24,037 bases of DNA from Chara braunii (taxonomy: Eukaryota; Streptophyta; Charophyceae; Charales; Characeae), in assembly GCA_003427395.1 (NCBI GenBank), contig BFEA01000254.1, positions 1,884,817 to 1,908,853 of the forward strand, in the 5' to 3' direction. The notes beneath the pieces are model-generated. The model searched no databases. It was given only the letters and a program-made list of their open reading frames with translations, and was not told where the DNA came from. Every line of letters begins with the position of its first letter. Within the stretch, counting starts at the first letter, position 1. Shown here piece after piece: positions 18,514-24,037 of the stretch. A program made the position numbers and the translations under genes.

Positions 18514-18640
18514 GACAGGGGCATGCTGGAAAGTTGCAACCCTCACTGACAGGGGCATGCTGGAAAGTTGCAACCCTCACTGACAGGGGCATGCTGGAAA
18601 GTTGCAACCCTCACTGACAGGGGCATGCAGGAAACTTCAG
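18514..18640 (+). repeat. 34-bp tandem repeat, three identical units and a partial one
   Basis: Units start at 18514, 18548, 18582 and 18616 with GACAGGGGCATGCTGGAAAG. The identity between units points to recent amplification. Confidence 0.97.
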
Positions 18641-18650
18641 AGCCCAGGGG

Positions 18651-18770
18651 CATGACAAGGTAAGTCGGCTGTTGGAGGGGCATGCCGCAAATGAATGGAA
18701 GTCGGAGGGGCATGACAAGGTAAGTCGGCTGTTGGAGGGGCATGCCGCAAATGAATGGAAGTCGGAGGGG
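18651..18770 (+). repeat. Perfect 60-bp tandem duplication
   Basis: Bases 18651-18710 and 18711-18770 are identical (CATGACAAGGTAAGTCGGCT at the start of each). Confidence 0.97.
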
Positions 18771-18796
18771 CATTTCAAAAATTTCCCTAGTTTAAA

Positions 18797-19246
18797 AGTT
18801 ACTTCACTTTTCTCGAATAGAAGGGCACTTTGAATAGAACGCAAATGCGATGTTTTCGAATACAAAGCAAGTGTTTTGTATTCATATTTCGAAACTAAAG
18901 AACTCGTGTTTGAACAGAACAGTATCTTAAAGTTTTTTTTGTTCGAGGTTAGTGCCTGCCCTTGTACCCCAGGCGATTGATGCGCTGCGTACAGCAGGGC
19001 TCTCTGTCTCTCTCTCTCACACACACACTGCCTCCTTTTATAATGTGCAAGTGGGCCGTAAAGGCACACGGGGATGTGGGCAGCTGGTGCTCCATTATCA
19101 ACGGGGCCAGCCTTGTATGTGAGATACACGGTAAGAGGGGAGCTGCAAAAACAAATAAATGGGAGACCTCCCAATGATAGTTGATGTAAACACAATAAAA
19201 AAAACTACAAAATGTATTTATTGTGTTTATATTGGTTTCATTGCTG
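18797..19246. other. Unassigned stretch
   Basis: Apart from a short CT/CA run (about 19000-19028) and an imperfect AT-rich palindrome (about 19188-19228) I see no supported feature. Confidence 0.35.
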
Positions 19247-19575
19247 GGTTGACTCATCTCAAGTGTGTTGCATTGCTGGTATAAAGATGAGATTCCTTGC
19301 TTGTATAAAGGTAAGATTTCTGTGATTTTGGATAGATGTTGGGCCTCGCTCCACTACTCTCGATATGCACAAAAGACAAAAATTATGACGGCGTATCTTT
19401 CCATGTTCCAGCGGAAGATTCACTCTCGTTTTGCACATTTCGAGAGTAGTGGAGCGAGGCCCATTGTGCTTCATGTTGCTGACTTTACAGGCAAACTTGT
19501 TTCATTGGTGGATTGGTTCATCTTAAGCATGCTTCATTGTCTGCAATAGAGGTAAACTTCCTGTGACTTTGGATC
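19247..19575 (+). repeat. Diverged tandem repeat of about 262 bp, with a MITE between or inside the units
   Basis: TCATCTCAAGTGTGTTGCAT with GGTAAGATTTCTGTGATTTT (19254-19331) is echoed by TCATCTTAAGCATGCTTCAT with GGTAAACTTCCTGTGACTTT (19517-19570). The 122-bp element at 19341 lies between them. Confidence 0.65.
19341..19462 (+). mobile_element. 122-bp MITE-like element, copy 2
   Basis: The inverted ends 19341-19370 and 19433-19462 pair over 30 bp (GGGCCTCGCTCCACTACTCT). The core matches copy 1 (AAAAGACAAAAAT, CCATGTTCCAGCGGAAG, TTCACTCTCGTTTTGCACAT). The length is exactly that of copy 1. Substitutions in the ends are compensated on both arms (GCTCCACTACT against AGTAGTGGAGC). Confidence 0.85.
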
Positions 19576-19589
19576 TACTCATCTGGGTG

Positions 19590-19592
<3 letters not shown>

Positions 19593-19665
<73 letters not shown>

Positions 19666-19666
19666 N

Positions 19667-19752
<86 letters not shown>
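19593..19752. repeat. (CT)n then (CA)n microsatellite with an ambiguous base
   Basis: CT dinucleotides from 19593 to 19695, with N at 19666, then CA to 19752. The N suggests the true length is unresolved. Confidence 0.97.
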
Positions 19753-19758
<6 letters not shown>

Positions 19759-19939
19759 TACGCACATTCATACTCACATAAACATGCACTCACTCTCGCC
19801 ACACACAACCTCCCGGTGGGTCGATGAAAGTCCGACGAAACAGTCTGGCATAGTCATGCTTTTTTTAGTGTATAGCAAATATGACAACACACTTTTGGAG
19901 TTGTGTATAGCGAAAATGACACAGCATGTGGCATCGCCC

Positions 19940-20058
19940 GGGCCACACCACTCTCGAAATGTGAAAAAAATGAGAATGAACTATCTGCTAGAACACCGCC
20001 AGATGCACCAGCCACAATTTTGTCTTTTTCACATTTCGAGAGTGGTGTGGCGAGACCC
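19940..20058 (-). mobile_element. 122-bp family MITE-like element, copy 3, opposite orientation
   Basis: Its ends (CCACACCACTCTCGAAATGTG and its complement ending 20058) and core match copy 1 read on the minus strand (TGTGGCTGGTGCATCTGGCG, then TGTTCTAGCAGATAG, GTTCATTCTCAT). It therefore has a defined asymmetric interior and sits inverted relative to copies 1 and 2. Confidence 0.85.
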
Positions 20059-20246
20059 ATAATCATTACCTTACCCTTCCACAACCACATCAACAGACAG
20101 ACTGCGGGCTGCGCACCGGCCTCATGGTAAGTAAATTGATCCATGTTGGAGACGATAGTGCTGGGTTGGTAGAAACCATCACCTTAGATTCGGTGTGATG
20201 GGCACGTCGAGAAACGAAAACATCCCGCTTCCTTCTTAACCCAAAA

Positions 20247-20322
20247 TAAACGTACGTACCTTGTATATGAATACAACTTATGGGGTAGTATGTTGTATTC
20301 GACTACAACGTACGTACGTTAT
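20247..20322. repeat. Inverted repeat hairpin (about 30-bp arms)
   Basis: TAAACGTACGTACCTTGTAT-GAATACAAC (20247-20278) pairs with GTTGTATTCGACTACAACGT-ACGTTA (20292-20322) with a few mismatches around a 13-base loop. It may be a small MITE. Related ACGTACGTTATATTCG and ACGTACCTTCTATTCG pieces lie at 23168-23225. Confidence 0.75.
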
Positions 20323-20737
20323 AGAACGAGTTTTCAGATAGAACTTCTCAAAAGTCTGTAGTACCTCCGTTGTTTTTATTTTTATCTCAAATTTGGTTGG
20401 GAATATTGCCAAGACCCTCAGACAAAAGTTGTTTGCATTGCAATTTTGTACAACGTACTTTTTTTGGAGGTGTTTTAATGTTTTTTTTAAATCGCAATTC
20501 TGAAAAAATCAGTGAAAACACTGAAAAATATTTTGTTATTTTAATCCTCGTTTTTATTTTTTCTCTGAATTTCAACAAGACCCTCAAGCATAGCCTAATC
20601 TTGATCGACGAAAGTTGGTAATCCTAGATGGGTCATAGAAGGAAGGAGAGAGATGTGGGGTCGGTCAATGGGCAAGATCTCCGCATCGTACATATCAGTA
20701 TTACTACCTAATTAGGGTTTTTGCCCGCTGATTATAG
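20323..20737 (+). other. AT-rich stretch, possibly intron before the next exon
   Basis: A/T-rich, with AAGACCCTCA twice (near 20412 and 20577). The end has a branch-point-like CTAAT (20708-20712), a T-rich run and TATAG (20733-20737), a fair 3' splice site. Confidence 0.4.
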
Positions 20738-20887
20738 ATACGGAGAACGATTGCCTTGTTGGAGTGGATACAGTTTTATCTGGATGAAGAGCTGGAGATG
20801 AAAGATGAGAGTACACTGATAAATGTCGACTTCCGGAAGATGGATCATGGACTTCATGCCGTGATCAGTATCGTCCACCGTCGCTGA
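20738..20887 (+). CDS. Possible terminal exon of an unrecognised gene
   Basis: After the acceptor TATAG, an open phase-0 reading of 49 codons ends at TGA 20885-20887. It reads IRRTIALLEWIQFYLDEELE, MKDESTLINVDFRKMD, then HGLHAVISIVHRR. The mix of hydrophobic, acidic and aromatic residues is protein-like and unlike the low-complexity frames around it. The acceptor context (branch-point-like CTAAT, pyrimidines) is good. There is no start codon, so it would be the last exon of a gene whose other exons I could not find in the preceding AT-rich DNA. I do not recognise the family. It could also be a chance open frame. Confidence 0.35.
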   Translation: MRRTIALLEWIQFYLDEELEMKDESTLINVDFRKMDHGLHAVISIVHRR

Positions 20888-21410
20888 CAACGAACTTCAA
20901 GTTGTGAGCGGGGCTGTCCACTGATGCCTTTACTTCTACTTCGGGCGGGGTGTTGCTTAAAATTTTCTGATTTCTGGTGCTCTGACAGTCATTGACTGTG
21001 TTTCCCTAAATTGCAAGCGTTGCCAGTATAGATGATTGTGTTTTCTTAGATTCTAATTGTTACCATAAGCCGTGTTAGTACGTGTAATTGGTACTTTGTG
21101 GACTAGCGATTCGACAAGTAAGGGTTATCATAATTCTAATTAGTTTTGGTTTCCGTTTTGTTAGTGCTTTAAAGATGATTTTAGAAGTGTTACTTCGTTG
21201 GATTACGTTCCTTGTTGGTTTTCCCCGTGAGTCTGGTAATTCGATAACATCATTGACTATCCGTGGGTAAGACACTATTGAGGATAATCATTTTCTTTGT
21301 ATTCTTAGTTGGTAGTGAGTAAGTAGGATGAAACCATTAAATATCTTGTTTATGTGTTGGTTGGTGGTTTGTTATCTAGTTTGGATTCCGCGAGATTAGG
21401 GTTGTTTTCA
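20888..21410. other. T/G-rich stretch after the possible exon
   Basis: It could include a 3' UTR. No polyadenylation or coding signal can be fixed. Confidence 0.3.
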
Positions 21411-21650
21411 TAATGGTGATTTGGAGAGGGGGTAGATTAGGATTTGAGTTTTGTTAAACTAGCGAACGTGAATTTTGTTTTAAGGTTGGGATTGGGATCA
21501 TTGGTTTTGTAACCTTGGTTGGTGGAGCTTAGGTTTGTTTGATAATAGTGGTTTGAAGAGGGCGTAGATTAGGATTTGATTTCCGTTAAATTAGGGAACG
21601 TGAATTTTGTTTTAGGGTTCGGATTGGGATCATCGGTTTTCGTAACCTTG
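21411..21650 (+). repeat. Diverged tandem duplication, period 132 bp
   Basis: Unit 1 (from 21411) and unit 2 (from 21543) share GTAGATTAGGATTTGA, GAACGTGAATTTTGTTTTA, GGATTGGGATCAT and GTAACCTTG with about 85% identity. The homology extends some 25 bp upstream of each unit. Confidence 0.9.
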
Positions 21651-22560
21651 TGAGGCTGTGGTGGGGATAGGTTTGGCCGGGACTGCCTTCCTTAACCCAT
21701 TTGACCACAGCAAATGATGTAAGGGACACCGGACCCGTTTCCCGGTTATATATATAAAAAAAAATCGGTTATCCAAAAAAAGGTATGTTTTTATATTCCA
21801 TTGTTGTATAACATTTTTTTTTTTATTTTTTTTTTTTAACTCAAAATTTTTATTTTTTTTTTTTTAAACACCAGTACCTCCGAGCCTGTTTTTGCCGACC
21901 TTGAATTTCACCGCGCTCTGAGTTTTGCCGAGCCTAGGTACCACTTCGTTTTCTTTCTGGTCCTCTCATGGAAAGAACAAAAAAGAAGAAGAAAAGTAGC
22001 AGCCGTGAACCTCAAAAAAAAAAACAAAAACAAAAAAGGAACAAAGCTTTGGCCATGATTGCAGTTGTATACATTTTTGAAAGTGGTAGTGTGAGTGTGC
22101 CCTCAATGAGGGCATTTCAGCCCCGTGGCCAGGTTGTCAGATTCCAAAAAGAGAATAAAAGGGGAAAAAAACGGACACATGGATCCGACCGTGAAAATGG
22201 CTGGATACATTCCCCTAAGTGCCACTGTGATGAGCCTTACAATCCTCTGACCAGACAGAGCTTGAGCAGATCACAGACAACTTGAGCAATTCACGAACAA
22301 GGGACTTATAAGAAACAAACGACCAACAAGAAAAAGAAAACAGTAACATTCAGAATGTGACCGCCTTACCTGTAAGGTGCATTCTGTGGAGGAAGATTGT
22401 GAGCACGACCTCCTGGACTACCCAGCCCGACATCATTGCAGTAGAGAAAGCATTTTTTTTCCCCCTTTTTCTGTCACTATAAAATTCAGATTTATGGGAC
22501 ATTGCCGACCCTGTGTCCCACCCCGAAAAGTTTGGGTACTGGCCAAGACATCGTAATTTC
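21651..22560. other. Unassigned stretch with poly-A/T runs
   Basis: Runs of T and A occur at 21757-21865. A 105-codon plus frame (21968-22285) starts with a Lys-rich low-complexity block and shows no domain. GGGTACTGGCCAAGACATCG near 22532 is related to sequence in the adjacent hairpin. Confidence 0.35.
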
Positions 22561-22663
22561 TTTGATAGGTAATTGAATTGGTTGGGCCAAGACATCGAAA
22601 AGTTCGGGTACTGATGGTTTAAGGCTAATGCTTTAAGCCCAACCAATTCAATTACCTGTCAAA
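22561..22663. repeat. 27-bp inverted repeat with 49-base loop
   Basis: TTTGATAGGTAATTGAATTG-GTTGGGC (22561-22587) pairs with its complement at 22637-22663 with one mismatch. The loop carries CCAAGACATCG and GTTCGGGTACTG, also present as GGGTACTGGCCAAGACATCG just upstream. Confidence 0.9.
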
Positions 22664-22850
22664 TCTGGACAGGACGGGCTTTCAGGCCTTTTTTTTTTAT
22701 TGTCATTATAGTAATTACGGGGAACCCCGTAGCAGCCACATCCATGTTCAAGCCTCCAATGAGGGAACATGCGGAAGCTGCACCCAGCAGCAGGTGCGAT
22801 ACCTGCTAGTGAGCGATGCCGGCCAGGGGTCAGCCGGTAGCATCAGGACC

Positions 22851-23020
22851 GAGCTTCTTCGATGGGCCAGTCACTGTGCCTCCCCTCCGGTCCCCTCCCC
22901 CTATGAACATCAGCAGTCTCTGCTCAATGCCACTCGAGCTTCTTCGATGGGCCAGTCACTGTGCCTCCCCTCCGGTCCCCTCCCCCTATGAACATCAGCA
23001 GTCTCTGCTCAACGCAACTT
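22851..23020 (+). repeat. Tandem duplication, period 85 bp
   Basis: GAGCTTCTTCGATGGGCCAG starts units at 22851 and 22936. The first 77 bases are identical and the last few diverge (TGCCACT against CGCAACT). It is a recent duplication or an assembly duplication. Confidence 0.95.
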
Positions 23021-23082
23021 GGGGGGACCAACGGCATATCTCTATGTGGCGGGCGCCAAGCTTGCCCAGGAAGGTGCATGAG

Positions 23083-23147
23083 GCCAATGGGGATTGAACC
23101 CAAGACCTCCTGAATGCCACTTGCGTGCCTTACCAATTGAGATAGGC
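23083..23147 (-). pseudogene. tRNA-like relic or head of a tRNA-derived SINE
   Basis: Read on the minus strand, GCCTATCTCAATTGGTAAGG resembles a tRNA 5' end and D-arm with box A. GGTCTTGGGTTCAATCCCC resembles a T-arm with box B (GGTTCAATCCC, one or two changes from consensus). The 3' end ATTGGC only partly pairs with GCCTATC and the length is 65, short for a tRNA. A functional tRNA is unlikely. Confidence 0.5.
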
Positions 23148-23515
23148 AAAATTTCCAATACAACTCACGTACGTTATATTCGAATTCAAATTACTCAGGT
23201 TAAATCGGCACGTACCTTCTATTCGGGAAAACACGAGCTACTTCTGAAAACCCGATTTCCAGAAGGTAGCCCTGGGCGGGCAGAAGCCATCGCGCTGGGT
23301 ACGGCGCGCTGGCCCCATAGAAAAGCAAAAATTTCGCGCGCAGCATTGTCCCCGTAACGGGCGCAGCACAGGCCCTGGTCCAGTGGTACGCGGAATTTCT
23401 CCCCCGTACCGCGCGGGGCCAGCTTTTGGCCGGTGCACGGCGCAGGTTCTCCGGTTGGCCGCGGGTAACAAAGCACTCTCGTCAGTCGCCGCCAGAAAGA
23501 AACCGTGCCCATATG
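23148..23515. other. GC-rich unassigned stretch
   Basis: It becomes GC-rich from about 23260 with CG-rich words (GCGCGC, CCGCGCGGGG). No domain is recognised in the open frames on either strand. Confidence 0.35.
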
Positions 23516-23650
23516 CTCAACTTCGACTGCTCGACTTCGACGCTACTCTACAGTACCTGGTAGTACGGTGGTACGCTCGTCTTCGACGTCGACGTCGCTA
23601 CTCCACTCTACTACTCGACTTCGACATTCCTACGCTCGATTTGAACTTTG
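23516..23650 (+). repeat. Degenerate minisatellite on CTCGACTTCGAC / CTACTC
   Basis: CGACTTCGAC, GCTACTC and ACGCTCG words recur about ten times with irregular spacing, followed by a CA microsatellite. Confidence 0.7.
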
Positions 23651-23659
23651 CTCAACGGT

Positions 23660-23661
<2 letters not shown>

Positions 23662-23697
<36 letters not shown>
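23662..23697. repeat. (CA)n microsatellite
   Basis: CA dinucleotides. They are followed by GCTTTTTTTCAGTGTATAGC (near 23714), which also follows the CA run at 19752 as GCTTTTTTTAGTGTATAGC (near 19858). Confidence 0.95.
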
Positions 23698-23703
<6 letters not shown>

Positions 23704-23966
23704 ACACGCATTTGCTTTTTTTCAGTGTATAGCGAATTTGACAACAAACGCACACACAAGCAAACACACCCCGCTCACCCACCCACCCACCCAGCCAGAA
23801 CATACGCATTGTGGTTGCTAAGCTCTTTTACCTGCTGAAGGTTGGACTCTGGATCCTGGAGGTTGGACGCTGAGGCTTGGGTTATGCGTTTCGTCGAGGC
23901 TTCTGGTGAGTTAACTCTGCCTTCTTATTCATATCTGTTGCTGTCATTTTTTGTGTGGGTTGTGAA

Positions 23967-23970
<4 letters not shown>

Positions 23971-24037
<67 letters not shown>
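23971..24037. repeat. (GT)n microsatellite running off the window
   Basis: GT dinucleotides to the last base. Confidence 0.97.

Larger units (their letters stand above)
18268..18796. mobile_element. Foldback element with arms of about 80 bp and internal tandem repeats
   Basis: The left arm 18268-18350 (AAATGCCCCTCCGACTTCCA, CGACTTACCTTG) is the reverse complement of the right arm about 18717-18796, outward to AAA/TTT-rich tips (GTTTAAAGGG against CCCTAGTTTAAA). The interior holds a 34-bp unit repeated three times plus a partial copy (18514 onward) and a perfect 60-bp duplication (18651-18710, 18711-18770). GGGGCATG runs through all units. There is no coding capacity. Confidence 0.8.

Noticed and set aside
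21968-22285. Lys-rich 105-codon frame as a nuclear protein
   Set aside because: The Lys block is an A-rich simple sequence, and nothing beyond it resembles a known domain.

Overview
The window looks like repeat-rich nuclear DNA of a eukaryote. The evidence is spliceosomal-type exon borders, many microsatellites and poly-A tracts, L1-like non-LTR retrotransposon remains, a U6 snRNA fragment and no compact gene layout. The one host gene I can partly place has plant or green-algal chloroplast relatives. A streptophyte (land plant or charophyte alga) is therefore my best guess, but that is inference.

Layout. Bases 29-3127 hold the remains of an L1-like LINE. The upstream part is inverted (minus strand, about 29-820) and the downstream part is direct (plus strand, about 832-1200 and 2528-3124). 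The direct part is interrupted by about 1.3 kb of unrelated DNA that includes an 80-base pure G run. From about 3128 to 7757 lies the 3' end of a plus-strand host gene for an atypical short-chain dehydrogenase-like protein. It has a 105-nt internal exon (5005-5109), a 2.45-kb intron and a terminal exon (7563-7757). The preceding intron holds a foldback element built on a palindromic minisatellite (4072-4604). The 2.45-kb intron holds a 15-bp minisatellite, poly-A-tailed retroposon pieces, and an assembly scar made of a Nextera mate-pair junction sequence plus an N-flanked duplication.

Bases 7758-10479 are microsatellites and unassigned DNA. Bases 10480-11931 form one A-tailed insertion with an 18-bp target-site duplication. 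Inside it sits a reverse-oriented U6 snRNA fragment with its own 13-bp duplication. From 12669 to 20322 several families of inverted-repeat (MITE or foldback) elements are clustered, including three copies of one 122-bp family. A broken LINE ORF1/gag-like region (minus, about 14078-15235) is interrupted by a short retroposon with a 19-bp duplication. Bases 20738-20887 may be the last exon of a second host gene. The right end holds tandem duplications, a hairpin, a tRNA-like relic and CA/GT microsatellites.

Overall this is one gene tail, one possible gene tail and about 20 kb of transposon, minisatellite and microsatellite DNA. I found no operon-like, defence-like or otherwise new gene system. 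The most useful points are the inverted LINE with Trp-to-TGA decay, the U6 retropseudogene, the SDR gene split by a repeat-filled intron, the inverted-repeat element families and the sequencing-adapter scar.
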